Part shown: piece by piece, positions 5,219 through 13,093 of the stretch
Position numbering within the stretch: the first letter of the stretch is position 1
Layout: each line of letters starts with the position of its first letter
From: Faecalibacterium sp. UBA7177
GTDB taxonomy: Bacteria > Bacillota > Clostridia > Oscillospirales > Ruminococcaceae
NCBI GenBank assembly: GCA_002491225.1
Contig: DKVN01000136.1
Span: 1-17,390 of the forward strand
DNA: 17,390 nucleotides
Direction of reading: 5' to 3'
The notes under the pieces: generated by a model
What the model was told of the DNA's origin: nothing
The model's input: only the letters and a program-made list of their open reading frames with translations
Database searches by the model: none
Translations under genes and position numbers: made by a program

Positions 5219-7874
5219 ATTCCTGCCCGGCCCGTTTGCGCTCGACCAGTACCTTCAGCTCCCGCCGGTCGGTGGTGATAAGCTCCTTTTCCAGCGGGCT
5301 TGCCTTGAACTCTACCATAATGTTGTTGTGGTTGGTGGAGATCAACCCGCTGCCCCGCTCGAAGTGGGTCACCTCTAATAGCTCCGCGTCCGAGAGATGC
5401 AGGGTGCTCTGCACCCGCGCCGCCTCGTCCTCCTCCAGATTCAGGATGATCTTGGTTTTCGAGTTATTGATGATCCCCTTGCCAAACCGTCCGCCGTCCA
5501 GCCCGAAAAAGTCGTTCAGGTCCTGACTGGCGCACACCGCCGCGCCGCCGTATCCGCGGATCGTCTTGAAGATCTCCAGAATAAAATCCCCGGCCAGCCG
5601 GGTGCCAGTCTCGCCCGCGCCGCTGAGCAGCTGCCAGCACTCGTCGATGAAGATGGCCTTTTCCTCAGTGCGGTCGGCCTTGGCCCGATCCCACACAAAA
5701 TCCAGCGCCACAAACATCCCCACGGTCAGCAGCTCGCCGGTCAGGGAGGAGATGTCCAGTACGGTATACTTGTTGTCCAGCGAGACGTTGGTCTGCTGGT
5801 TGAAGGTGCTGGCCGAACCGTGGACAAAGCGATTCAGGATGTTGGCAAGCCGACGGGTGCCCTCGCCCTCTTTGAGAATGGTGTACAAATCGCCCAGTAC
5901 CGGCATCTCTCTGTATCGGTCGGAATTGGCCGGGTCAATGAGTGAGGCATTGTCGTGGGTGATGCCCTTGGCGGCATAGGCGCGGATCAGGGCCTCGTCC
6001 AAAAGCTGCCGTTCCCCGTGGCTCATGTCCGGGATGAGCAGGCTGAAAAAGATGTGCAGCCGCTGGATCTTTTCGGTCAGTTCTGAAAGCTGGATGTCCG
6101 GCCCGTCTAATAGTTCACTGACCGAGCGATCGACCCTGCGGATCTCCATCACGTTGATGCAGTGCGGGCTGGCGGGCGATATTTGAATGAACGAGCCCTC
6201 CATGTTGATGCAGGCCCGATGAAACTCGTGCCCTTTCAGCGGCGCGATGATGAACACCGGAATGCCTTTGCGCCGCATCCGCAGGGCCATCAGCTGCATG
6301 GTAAAGGTCTTGTCCGCGCCGCTGGTGCCCAAAATCGCCATGTTGGCGTTTTTGTAGACAGCCGCGTTGAAGAGGTCGATGATAATCAGCGAGCGGTTAT
6401 ACTTGTTGACCCCGAGCAGGATGCCGTTGTCGTCGCACATCTCGTAGCTCACAAAGGGGTAGCAGCTCGCCGCGCCGCCCGACAGCAGGTTGCGCCTGCT
6501 GCGTCGGGCAAGGCCCCTGTCCATCCCGGCGAGCGGCAGCGAGGAAAGCAGCGCCTGTTCCTGCCAAAACCGGCAGGGGCTGGCCCGCATATCCTGCGAG
6601 AGCAGCAGCTTTTTCACCTCGTCGGTCTTCCATTCCATCGCGGTCAGGGTGGGCGCGGTGACCGTGAGCAGCAGAGACATATAGTAAAAATCCTCGTTGT
6701 TCGCCAGCCCTTGCTTGAGAAAATACCCGCTCTGGATGGCGCTGTCCAGGTCGTCAAAATCGGTGTTGGTGTCGCTGGCGTCCTTGAGCCTGGAGCGGTT
6801 GATCCGCAGCTGCTGGCCGACCTTCTGGATGATCCGCTCCTTGGGCTGCCGCTCCAGAAAAAAGTCGAGATCAATGCCGTCCCCCGCGTTCACCAGCAGG
6901 CTCAGCCAGCCGGCCGGGACCTGCGCCCGATAGCCGTCCGAGGGCACCAGCAGCCAGGCGTAATAAAGGCCGTCGATGCAGACATAGCTGCCGTGGGTCA
7001 GGTCGATGGAGCGGGGCGCGAAGAACTCGGGCGCGGGGATATGGTCTGCATCCCGCCCCTCGATGAGCGCCCGCGCGGTGACCTCGCGCACCTTTTCGGC
7101 CAGCGGCTTTTCGGTGCTCTCGGCGCGGCGGGTCAGCACCTTAAACTGAAGTTTCACGGGGCTGATCTTGAGCCAGGACAGGAATGAATAAACGATGCCG
7201 CGCTGTTCGGCGGCGCTGCGCAGCAGAAAGTTGATCGGCTCTACCTCCACGATCTTGAGGTACCGGCCATCTTTGGTGTGGACAATGCCGTTCTCAATCT
7301 TCTGGATGGGCAGATAGCCCGAGACCGGGTTCATGTAGTCAAGAGAGGGGTCGAACTGTCCCTTGCGCAAAAGGCCGGCTAAACGATCCCGCCAATGCTC
7401 GGTCTCATCCTCGACGGCCTCGCCGGATTCCAGTTCGCTGAGGGGTGGGATATCTTCTGAGTTGTCTATATCTGCATCAGCCGGATTAGCCTCCGGCCTT
7501 TTGTGCAGATGCTTCCGCAGCCAATGACGGATGGGGTGATACCGGCGCTCCGCCGCATCCCGTTCTTCCTCGGTGCCGCCCACAATGCGGCGGCGATGGC
7601 AGAACCGGAGAAAGTCCAGCAGAAACGCGGACAGGCTCTCGCCGCCGATCCCAATGAGGGCCGCCAGGGCCAGCGGCAGGACGGTCAGGCAGAGGATGAC
7701 AATGCGGGCGGTCAGGCTGTACGGCAGGCAAAAAATAATCGGCAGCCCGATGACCGCCGATACGATGCCCGCCTCGATCACGTTGCGGGCCTTGAACAGC
7801 CCGCCGAAAAAGGTGCCGGTGTCGATAAAGTTGGGCGGGATGATGCAGGTGTCATGCTCTTGTTGGTTGGTCAT
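5202..7874 (-). CDS. PrgI-VirB4 fusion conjugation ATPase with substituted P-loop
   Basis: An 890-residue conjugation-channel ATPase. The N-terminal 100 residues are PrgI-like (IPPNFIDTGTFFGGLFKARN then two membrane segments, about 33-53 and 56-77). The rest is VirB4/TraE, which powers pilus or channel assembly at the inner membrane. Walker B is IFIDE (741-745); FNQQTNVSLDNKYTVLD is also typical. The Walker A motif reads GTSGADKT (516-523), where the family has GTSGAGKT or GTSGAGKS: the invariant Gly before Lys is Asp521 (codon GAC at 6312-6314). That should hinder ATP binding. A 20-codon 5' extension to 7934 runs through the upstream terminator, and GAGGA precedes ATG 7874, so the shorter start is chosen. 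Confidence 0.9.
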   Translation of the reverse strand: MTNQQEHDTCIIPPNFIDTGTFFGGLFKARNVIEAGIVSAVIGLPIIFCLPYSLTARIVILCLTVLPLALAALIGIGGESLSAFLLDFLRFCHRRRIVGGTEEERDAAERRYHPIRHWLRKHLHKRPEANPADADIDNSEDIPPLSELESGEAVEDETEHWRDRLAGLLRKGQFDPSLDYMNPVSGYLPIQKIENGIVHTKDGRYLKIVEVEPINFLLRSAAEQRGIVYSFLSWLKISPVKLQFKVLTRRAESTEKPLAEKVREVTARALIEGRDADHIPAPEFFAPRSIDLTHGSYVCIDGLYYAWLLVPSDGYRAQVPAGWLSLLVNAGDGIDLDFFLERQPKERIIQKVGQQLRINRSRLKDASDTNTDFDDLDSAIQSGYFLKQGLANNEDFYYMSLLLTVTAPTLTAMEWKTDEVKKLLLSQDMRASPCRFWQEQALLSSLPLAGMDRGLARRSRRNLLSGGAASCYPFVSYEMCDDNGILLGVNKYNRSLIIIDLFNAAVYKNANMAILGTSGADKTFTMQLMALRMRRKGIPVFIIAPLKGHEFHRACINMEGSFIQISPASPHCINVMEIRRVDRSVSELLDGPDIQLSELTEKIQRLHIFFSLLIPDMSHGERQLLDEALIRAYAAKGITHDNASLIDPANSDRYREMPVLGDLYTILKEGEGTRRLANILNRFVHGSASTFNQQTNVSLDNKYTVLDISSLTGELLTVGMFVALDFVWDRAKADRTEEKAIFIDECWQLLSGAGETGTRLAGDFILEIFKTIRGYGGAAVCASQDLNDFFGLDGGRFGKGIINNSKTKIILNLEEDEAARVQSTLHLSDAELLEVTHFERGSGLISTNHNNIMVEFKASPLEKELITTDRRELKVLVERKRAGQEYVRPM

Positions 7875-7911
7875 GCGATTCCTCGTTTCGTTTGGTGTGT
7901 GATGCAGGCAA

Positions 7912-7947
7912 AGAAAAAAGCCCAAAAGCACCATGGCTTCTGAGCTT
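7912..7947 (-). terminator. Intrinsic terminator of TA module 1
   Basis: On the minus strand, AAGCTCAGAAGC pairs over 12 bp (two G-U pairs) with GCTTTTGGGCTT around a 6-nt loop and is followed by a run of T. It lies between the PIN toxin stop (7967) and the virB4 start, isolating the TA cassette from virB4. Confidence 0.8.
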
Positions 7948-7966
7948 TTCCAATATTGGTGTGGGG

Positions 7967-8416
7967 CTATTCCTCGTCATTAAAATCATATTCCAGTGGC
8001 TGGGCAGGTACATCCCGGAGGATCTCCAACATTTCCCGCGGAGTTAGCACAAAAGGAACACTCGGAAAGTGTTTCACATTCCCGGTAACCAAATAGGCAT
8101 CCTCTGTCTTTTTCTTTTCCATGGTGACCGCATAAAACACCACATCTTTAGGATCAGGGAGAATGTCCTCGATAGGCCCGGCATCGACCGGGATCCCTCG
8201 TTTGATAATCGTGTCAATCACCAAACGCACTTCGCTCCGGTCAAACCGAAATTTGGGACGGGCCAAAACGTCGTTATACTCCGCAAGGATCTCATCATTG
8301 TACAGGGGGATGATCCTGCCATTGAGTGCTTCTGCGGCTACCTTCCCCGGAACGGACGTATTGTGGAGCATGGCCGAAACCAGAACGTTTGTATCAAGCA
8401 CAGCGTAATAATTCAC
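7967..8416 (-). CDS. PIN-domain toxin (COG1569-like), second copy
   Basis: A 149-residue PIN ribonuclease toxin with VLDTNVLVSAM (first catalytic Asp), DEILAEYNDVL (Glu), DPKDVVFY and EDAYLVTGNVKHFP. It is a clear paralogue of the toxin at 3636-4055 but has a longer acidic tail ending in NDEE. It starts with GTG at 8416, which overlaps the antitoxin TGA as GTGA, with GAGGGG just upstream, so toxin synthesis is coupled to antitoxin translation. A terminator follows. Confidence 0.88.
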   Translation of the reverse strand: MNYYAVLDTNVLVSAMLHNTSVPGKVAAEALNGRIIPLYNDEILAEYNDVLARPKFRFDRSEVRLVIDTIIKRGIPVDAGPIEDILPDPKDVVFYAVTMEKKKTEDAYLVTGNVKHFPSVPFVLTPREMLEILRDVPAQPLEYDFNDEE

Positions 8417-8730
8417 AGCTGCCCCTCATTTCTGGCGCTGCGTTCTGCCCGCGCTGCTGCGATCTCCGCATTGATCTCATCAAGAGACATATTTGCGGTT
8501 CCATTCTTTTGAGCCGCCTCGCTCAATGATTGTAGCGCACGAACTGCCCGTTCTCCATTATAGGGCTCTTTCGGCAGCGTCATGCTGAATGGGATGCCGT
8601 TTGCAATCACCGTTCGCTTCATAAAAATCCGCAGGGCGGTGGGGAGATCCATACCCAGATTTTCACAAACTTCTGTTGCCTGTGCCTTCAATTCGTCGTC
8701 CACGCGAAACTGCATAACCGATGTTGCCAT
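8413..8730 (-). CDS. RelB/DinJ family antitoxin, second copy
   Basis: A 105-residue antitoxin with an N-terminal ribbon-helix-helix (MQFRVDDELKAQATEVCENL, then GMDLPTALRIFMKRTV) and a charged toxin-binding C-terminus. AAGGAG lies ten nt before ATG 8730, behind a near-consensus promoter. It pairs with the overlapping PIN toxin and is homologous to the antitoxin at 3339-3632, though diverged enough that the two pairs are probably not cross-neutralising (inference). Confidence 0.88.
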   Translation of the reverse strand: MATSVMQFRVDDELKAQATEVCENLGMDLPTALRIFMKRTVIANGIPFSMTLPKEPYNGERAVRALQSLSEAAQKNGTANMSLDEINAEIAAARAERSARNEGQL

Positions 8731-8766
8731 AAAGCTGCAGCTCCTTTCAAATGAATTTATACTTAC

Positions 8767-8804
8767 TACAACTGTATTATATTATATACTTTCTGTCACG
8801 TCAA
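8767..8804 (-). promoter_or_regulatory. Promoter and candidate operator of TA module 1
   Basis: On the minus strand, TTGACG (8799-8804) and TATAAT (8776-8781) are 17 nt apart, a near-consensus promoter. The palindrome TACAGTTGTA (8767-8776 on the plus strand as TACAACTGTA) touches the -10 box and is a plausible binding site for the ribbon-helix-helix antitoxin. The operator part is inference. Confidence 0.75.
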
Positions 8805-8831
8805 TATGTTCTTTCAATTCTTGAAGAAAAG

Positions 8832-9551
8832 CTATCCAATAATCCAGAACGGCCCTCCCGCAGCGGCGCGGCGGCTGGCCTCGCTCAGGATCAGCGACAG
8901 ATCCCACAGCCGGTTAGAGTAATTGACACTGTACGGGTCTGCAACCATGATCTGCCCGTTTTGTACCCCGCGCAGCAGGATAAAGTGACCGGAATCGGTG
9001 AAATGTCCCGCCCCCATAATCGCCACCACCAGCTTGCCCTCGGCCAGCGCGTCCAGAATCCGCTGCGGTTCGGATGTACTGCATCCGGTTACCGTAAGCC
9101 CCCAATGCTCCGCGGCGGCAGGGATCAGGGCGTGGAGTGAGCCGCCGCCCTTGACCCAGTATCCGCTGTCATACGCCCACCGCGCCATCTCCACCGGATC
9201 GACCGTCTGCCCCGTGAGGGACGAGACCACCATCGCCATACAGGTAGGGCCGCAGCCGTAGCCACCGATGGGGTCGGTGCCATAGAGCTGGTCGGCATAC
9301 CGTTCCTCGCCGGTGTCGGGGTCAATTTCCGTGCGCTCGCGCCACTCCTCTCGGCACTGGTAAGAGTATAGCTTGTCTTTTTCCCGCTGTAAGGTACTGC
9401 CCAGGTCAGAGATGGAAATGCCTGCAAAGTCGGAATCTTTTGCCGCACAGTATTGCGCGATAAACAGGCTGATGTTGCCCTGCGGCCCGTCCTCATACGG
9501 GTCGATGATCTCAATGCCGTCCGCGCCTGAAAAAGAAAAGTCGTTCTGGAT
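8832..9551 (-). pseudogene. C39-like cysteine peptidase of the ICE, 5'-truncated
   Basis: An open frame of about 239 codons that has no usable start (ATG, GTG or TTG) before a Met located after the catalytic Cys. The N-terminal part (NISLFIAQYCAAKDSDF, then SISDLGSTLQREKDKLYSYQ) resembles the middle of the large cell-wall hydrolase encoded beside virB4 in clostridial ICEs. The C-terminal part is a C39_2-type domain: GYGCGPTCMAM with the catalytic Cys, SGHFILLRG with the His and VADPYSVNY with the Asp. It presumably cut peptidoglycan peptides for passage of the transfer channel. The frame is closed upstream by a TGA at 9552-9554, only about 55 nt from the att junction, so the 5' half was deleted. 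The ATG at 9239 would give a 135-residue protein lacking the nucleophile. Confidence 0.8.
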
Positions 9552-9609
9552 TCAATTGGTGATGCACACAATAACCGTATTCAAGCTTAACGAAAAACAG
9601 GGTGGGGCG

Positions 9610-9654
9610 TTGGTAAGGATGAGGTCGTGCGTTCGAATCGCATTAACAGCTCCA
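9610..9654 (+). tRNA. tRNA-Thr(GGT), 3' half only (att junction of the ICE)
   Basis: From 9610 the sequence reads as the 3' half of a tRNA: anticodon loop TTGGTAA (anticodon GGT), 3' anticodon stem GGATG, variable loop AGGTC, T-arm GTGCG-TTCGAAT-CGCAT, acceptor strand TAACAGC, discriminator T and encoded CCA. The 5' side (GGGGCG) cannot pair with GGATG, and no GCTGTTA 5' acceptor or D-arm is present. The gene is therefore cut inside the anticodon loop. With ICE genes to the left and the tRNA terminator to the right, this is the displaced native 3' end left by tyrosine-recombinase integration. The restored tRNA should sit at the far end of the ICE. Confidence 0.87.
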
Positions 9655-9660
9655 CAAAAT

Positions 9661-9706
9661 CCCTCGAATCTGCGTTGGTTTTACGCTGGTTTGAGGGGTT
9701 TTCTTT
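9661..9706 (+). terminator. Intrinsic terminator of the tRNA-Thr transcript
   Basis: CCCTCGAATCTGCGT (9661-9675) pairs with ACGCTGGTTTGAGGG (9683-9697) over 15 positions with one mismatch and two G-U pairs, followed by GTTTTCTTT. It lies 6 nt after the tRNA CCA and supports the view that DNA to the right is the native chromosome. Confidence 0.85.
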
Positions 9707-9782
9707 ACTACATCCCATGCTGACAAAATGGGCTTGCTAATCAATCTGCTAATAAAAATATCTTTGCGTCAGGCGATGTTGA

Positions 9783-10091
9783 GTGCATGAACGAGTTTAC
9801 GGCATCCTGCGCCGGGAGCTTGCGCTCGGGCCGGACAGCGCCGGGGAGATGACCGAGACCAGCTTCCTCTTTCACCGGCAGATCGCCGCTGCGGGGGGAA
9901 ACCCGATCTATCCCATCTTTCTCTGCTCGATGGAATCCACCTATAAAATACTGCTGAGACAATACTACGACGGCGGGGTAACTGCCGGGGAGGTTGTTCC
10001 GATGCATCGAAGGCTCTATGAGGCGATTTTTGACAGGGACGAAACCGCCGCGGCGGCGGGCATGAAAGAAATTCTCCTGTACAGGGTGTGA
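9783..10091 (+). pseudogene. GntR-family regulator, FCD domain remnant
   Basis: A 102-codon frame matching the C-terminal part of an FCD ligand-binding domain: FLFHRQIAAAGGNPIYPIFL carries the first conserved His with the usual A.GN, and VVPMHRRLYEAIFDRD the later His. The N-terminal winged helix and the first helices are missing, and a TGA closes the frame at 9780-9782. FCD regulators sense carboxylic acids, so this was probably the local regulator of the GRE operon. It begins about 75 nt after the tRNA terminator. Without the DNA-binding domain it cannot act as a repressor. The GTG start shown has no good ribosome site. Confidence 0.7.
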
Positions 10092-10110
10092 AAGCACCCT
10101 GTATTTTTTT
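10081..10110 (+). terminator. Intrinsic terminator after the GntR remnant
   Basis: ACAGGGTG and CACCCTGT form a perfect 8-bp stem with a 6-nt loop, followed by ATTTTTTT. The regulator's TGA stop (10089-10091) lies in the loop. Confidence 0.88.
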
Positions 10111-10129
10111 CTGGTCTTTTATAACATAG

Positions 10130-10145
10130 CCAGTTCGGGAACTGG
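10130..10145. promoter_or_regulatory. Candidate operator palindrome of the GRE operon
   Basis: CCAGTTCGGGAACTGG is a perfect 7-bp inverted repeat around GG, 28 nt before the first operon ATG. A TATAAC box (10120-10125) precedes it, but I see no matching -35. A position between promoter and start, beside a GntR-type regulator gene, suggests a repressor site. It does not match the usual FadR-like TGGT...ACCA pattern. Confidence 0.5.
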
Positions 10146-10172
10146 TATCAAATAAGGAAAGGGATGGTACAC

Positions 10173-11886
10173 ATGACAGCAAACTATGATGCCGTGGTCA
10201 TCGGCGCGGGCAACGGCGGCCTGACGGCGGCGGCAACCCTGGCCAAGGCCGGCAAAAAGGTGCTGGTGCTGGAGCAGCACAACACCCCCGGCGGCTCCGG
10301 GCGGTGAGACAAGAAAACAAAGCCGTGGGTTCTACCTGTGCGGGGGCATCTGCTGCGTCATCAAAGCTTGCATTCCACCAAGGAGTGCGGCGCTTTTCTT
10401 CCTTGCAGCTGCCCCCGCACAGCGAACCCACGCTGCTTCGCAGATCCTTCGGACTCTTTGTTTTCTCATCTCACCACCCGGCTTTGCGTCCAGCTTTGTG
10501 CGGGGGCGGTTTGAGTTTGAGCCCTCTCTGCACGAGCTGTGCGATTTTGGCACGGAGGAGCACCCCGGCGATGTGCGGCGGCTTTTTGACGAGCTGGGCG
10601 TGAAGCTGGACTGGTGCCCGGTGCCGGACGCGTTCCGCACCATCCTCATCGACGACCCGGACCTGAAGGACTACACCATGCCCTTTGGCACAAAGGCGTT
10701 TGTGGACAAGATGGAGGAGTATGTCCCCGGCTCGCGCCCCAGCATGGAGAGGTTCATCTCCCTGTGCGGGGACCTCGACCGCGCCGTGGCTTATATGAGC
10801 GCCGCCTCCGGCCATGTCGACCCCAAGGTCATGCAGCGCGAGCACCCGAACTTCCTCAAATGCGCGCCGTATCCGGTCTCCACCGTGCTCGACGCGCTGC
10901 AGATGCCCAAGGCCGCGCAGAAGATCCTCGGCTCCTACTGGTGCTACATCGGGGTCAATCTCGAGCGGCTCTCCTTCTTCTTTTACGCCATCATGGTGTA
11001 CAAGTACCTCATCGGCGGGGCGTGTATTCCGGCGCAGCGCTCCCACGCCATCTCGGCCGCGCTCACCGACAGGGTCCTGGAGCTGGGCGGCGAGATCTGG
11101 TGCAGCACCAAAGCGGAACAGATCCTCATGAAGGACGGCCGGCCCTGTGCCGTGCGCACCTCAAAGGGCGATATCAAAACGCGGCATGTGATCTGCTGCT
11201 GCTCGCCCCACGCGGTGTTCGGCGACATGATGGACCCGGCGGATGTGCCCGAGGCGCAGCGGCGGGACACCAACGCCCGCGAGTTCGGCATGCGGGGCTT
11301 TGTGGCCTATGTGGGGCTCAACCGCTCGCCGGAGGAGCTGGGGCTGAAGGATTACAGCTACTTTATCTACCACTCGATGGACACCGCCAACGAGTGCCGC
11401 CGGGTCGGCGCGCTGGAAACGAATGATGTGCAGGCCACCGTATGCCTGAACATCGCAAACCCGCACTGCTCGCCCGCGGGGACAACGATCATGAGCTTTA
11501 CCACCTTTTTTAACTCGGATGTGTGGGACAGCGTGGCCCCCGGGGAATATGTCAAAACCAAGCGCGCCGTTGCCGCGCACATGTTTGAGGTGTTTGCCAG
11601 GCAGACCGGCGTGGACATCCGCCCGTATATCGAGGAAATCGAGATCGCCACGCCGGCCACCATGGCGCGCTACACCCTCAACCCCAAGGGCGTGATGTAC
11701 GCCTATGCCGGCAATGAGTGGGACACCCTGCTGGCGCGGCTGATGATGCTCTCGGAGGATGTAAAGCTGCCCGGCATCCGTTTTGCCGGGGCCTACGGCC
11801 CGCGCTTTTACGGCTTCTCCTCCACCTATGTGTGCGGAGAGCTGACAGCCAAGCTGACCATGGCGGACATGAAGGAGGATGAATGA
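10173..11886 (+). pseudogene. Phytoene-desaturase-like FAD oxidoreductase, broken by an inserted element
   Basis: The first 41 codons hold the FAD-binding Rossmann start: IGAGNGG (GxGxxG at 10-16), then VLVLEQHNTPGG with Glu34 for the ribose. A 187-bp insertion then brings in a TGA at 10305. The frame resumes as FASSFVRGRFEFEPSLHELC and continues to 11886, ending with the family's typical C-terminal GIRFAGAYGPRFYGFSSTYVCG. Removing the insertion gives exactly 508 codons in one frame. Relatives (CrtI, retinol saturase and similar) add or remove double bonds on hydrophobic or acyl substrates; the substrate here is unknown. GGAAAGG lies about 10 nt before ATG 10173. The main fragment could start only at GTG 10498 without the FAD motif, so the enzyme should be inactive. 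Confidence 0.85.
10297..10481. mobile_element. MITE-like inverted-repeat element 1 in the FAD oxidoreductase gene
   Basis: The outer ends are a 26-bp inverted repeat with three mismatches: left 10297-10322, right 10456-10481, shared core GGTGAGANNAGAAAACAAAG. Inside them a second inverted pair occurs (GTGGGTTC, then CTGTGCGGGGGCA, against 10401-10431). There is no room for a transposase. Depending on where the edge is drawn, it is 182 bp with a 5-bp duplication CGGCT (10292-10296 and 10479-10483) or 185 bp with a 2-bp duplication CT. Total inserted length is 187 bp either way, and excision restores the host gene exactly. Confidence 0.85.
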
Positions 11887-11887
11887 G

Positions 11888-13093
11888 ATGGCGGACTTCA
11901 ATTTCAAGGTCAGTCCCTTTGGCTTCATGGATATGCTGAAGTTCAAACAGATCGTGCCGCTGCGCCGGAAAAAGCTGGCGGAGGGGGAAAATACCCCGCT
12001 GACCGGCAGCTTCCCGGTCAACAAACTGGCGGAGTATCTCCACCCGAAGCGCCAGACCCTGAGGATCCGGGAGGTTCGGGAGTACCCCGGCGCGGGGGCA
12101 AAGGGCTATGTCCTCGAAGGGGAACAGCTCGCGCCCTTCCGCGCGGGGCAGTATCTGCCGGTGGAGCTCAGCATTGACGGCAGCGTTCTGCACCGGGCAT
12201 ATGCGCTCTGCTCCTCCCCCTCGGACGCGGCAAAGGGCCGCTATGAGCTGGGCATCAAGCGCACGAAGGACGGCTTTGCCTCCGCGTGGATCCTCGACCA
12301 CTGGAAGCCGGGCGATCAGATCACGGCCGCCGGGCCGGAGGGGCAGTTTACTTATGAGCCACTGCGCGACGAGGCGCATGTCGTCGGCATCGCTGGCGGC
12401 AGCGGGATCACGCCGCTGCTCTCGATGGCGCGCGCCATCGCCGACGGGACCGAGGAGTTCAGCCTCACGATCCTCTACGGCTGCCGCAGCGAGGAGCAGA
12501 TCCTGTTCCGCGAGGAGCTGGAGGCCGCCGCGGCAGCCTCTGGGCGGGTGAAGGTGGTGTATATCCTCTCGGACGAGGAGCGGCCCGGCTATGAGCACGG
12601 GTTCATCACCGCCGCGCTCATCCAAAAATACGCGCCGAACGCGCCGCACAGCGTCTTTTGCTGCGGGCCGGAGGCCATGTACCGCTTTGTGGGCGCGGAG
12701 TGCGAAACACTCGGCCTTGACAAAAAGCATGTCCGCTGTGAGGCCGTGCCCGCCCCCGCCTGTCCGGCGGCCCTGAGCGGGTACACGGGGGATGTAAGCG
12801 CGGAGTACACCCTCACCCTCCGCCTGCCCGGCGAGGAGCGGTGCGTGCCCATGAAGGGCGCAGAGAGCGTGCTGGCCGCCATCGAGCGGGCCGGCATCCG
12901 GGCAAACACCAAATGCCGCGCGGGGGAGTGCGGCTTTTGCCGGGCAAAGCTGCTCAGCGGGGAGTATTTTGCCCCGCAGGCGTTTGAGCACCGGCGCGCC
13001 GCCGATGTCGCCCGCGGATACATCCACCCCTGCAGCAGCTATCCGCTCTCGGATATGACCCTGCTTTTGTGGACAGAGGGAGGCGCCGTATGA
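11888..13093 (+). CDS. FNR-type flavin reductase with C-terminal [2Fe-2S] ferredoxin domain
   Basis: A 401-residue NAD(P)H-dependent electron-transfer flavoprotein. The FAD-binding barrel has RAYALCSSPSD (from residue 103); the nucleotide domain has GIAGGSGITPL (167-177) and CCGPEAMY (from 258). The C-terminal plant-type ferredoxin has Cys343, 348, 351 and 382 (CRAGECGFC ... HPC). It resembles oxygenase and Hcp-type reductases. In an anaerobe it would pass electrons to a partner, plausibly the FAD oxidoreductase upstream or the GRE activase downstream (inference). An in-frame ATG at 11879 abuts the AAGGAGG site, so ATG 11888, nine nt from it, is the likely start. It overlaps the GRE start as ATGA. 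It is intact. Confidence 0.88.
   Translation: MADFNFKVSPFGFMDMLKFKQIVPLRRKKLAEGENTPLTGSFPVNKLAEYLHPKRQTLRIREVREYPGAGAKGYVLEGEQLAPFRAGQYLPVELSIDGSVLHRAYALCSSPSDAAKGRYELGIKRTKDGFASAWILDHWKPGDQITAAGPEGQFTYEPLRDEAHVVGIAGGSGITPLLSMARAIADGTEEFSLTILYGCRSEEQILFREELEAAAAASGRVKVVYILSDEERPGYEHGFITAALIQKYAPNAPHSVFCCGPEAMYRFVGAECETLGLDKKHVRCEAVPAPACPAALSGYTGDVSAEYTLTLRLPGEERCVPMKGAESVLAAIERAGIRANTKCRAGECGFCRAKLLSGEYFAPQAFEHRRAADVARGYIHPCSSYPLSDMTLLLWTEGGAV

Larger units (their letters stand above)
1..9609. mobile_element. Integrative and conjugative element, right-hand end (partial, degraded)
   Basis: The segment groups genes that travel together on clostridial ICEs: a PrgI-VirB4 ATPase, an S1-domain protein, a DUF3268 zinc-finger protein, a sigma factor, a cell-wall C39 peptidase and toxin-antitoxin cargo. 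It ends where a tRNA-Thr gene resumes from its anticodon loop at 9610, which sets the boundary. The other end, the integrase and the rest of the transfer genes lie outside the window to the left. Damage to VirB4, the C39 gene and the MmcQ gene suggests the element is no longer fully functional. Element type comes from gene content; mobility was not tested. Confidence 0.8.

Noticed and set aside
4199..5278. 359-codon open frame on the plus strand
   Set aside because: Antisense to the S1-domain gene and the virB4 end; no ribosome site and no recognisable domain.
6162..7187. 341-codon open frame on the plus strand
   Set aside because: Antisense to virB4, which has unmistakable motifs.
9125..9571. 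148-codon open frame on the minus strand in the C39 region
   Set aside because: Out-of-frame product of the C39 gene, rich in Arg and Ser and without motifs; the true frame carries the catalytic residues.
10173..10307. Programmed frameshift or a short 44-residue protein
   Set aside because: The 187-bp insert with inverted ends and duplicated flank explains the break completely.
10297..10481. Reading element 1 as a group of tandem or CRISPR-type repeats
   Set aside because: The repeats are inverted, not direct, and there is only one copy of each arm.
11678..13027. 449-codon open frame on the minus strand
   Set aside because: Antisense to the flavin reductase; a GC-rich third-position artefact.
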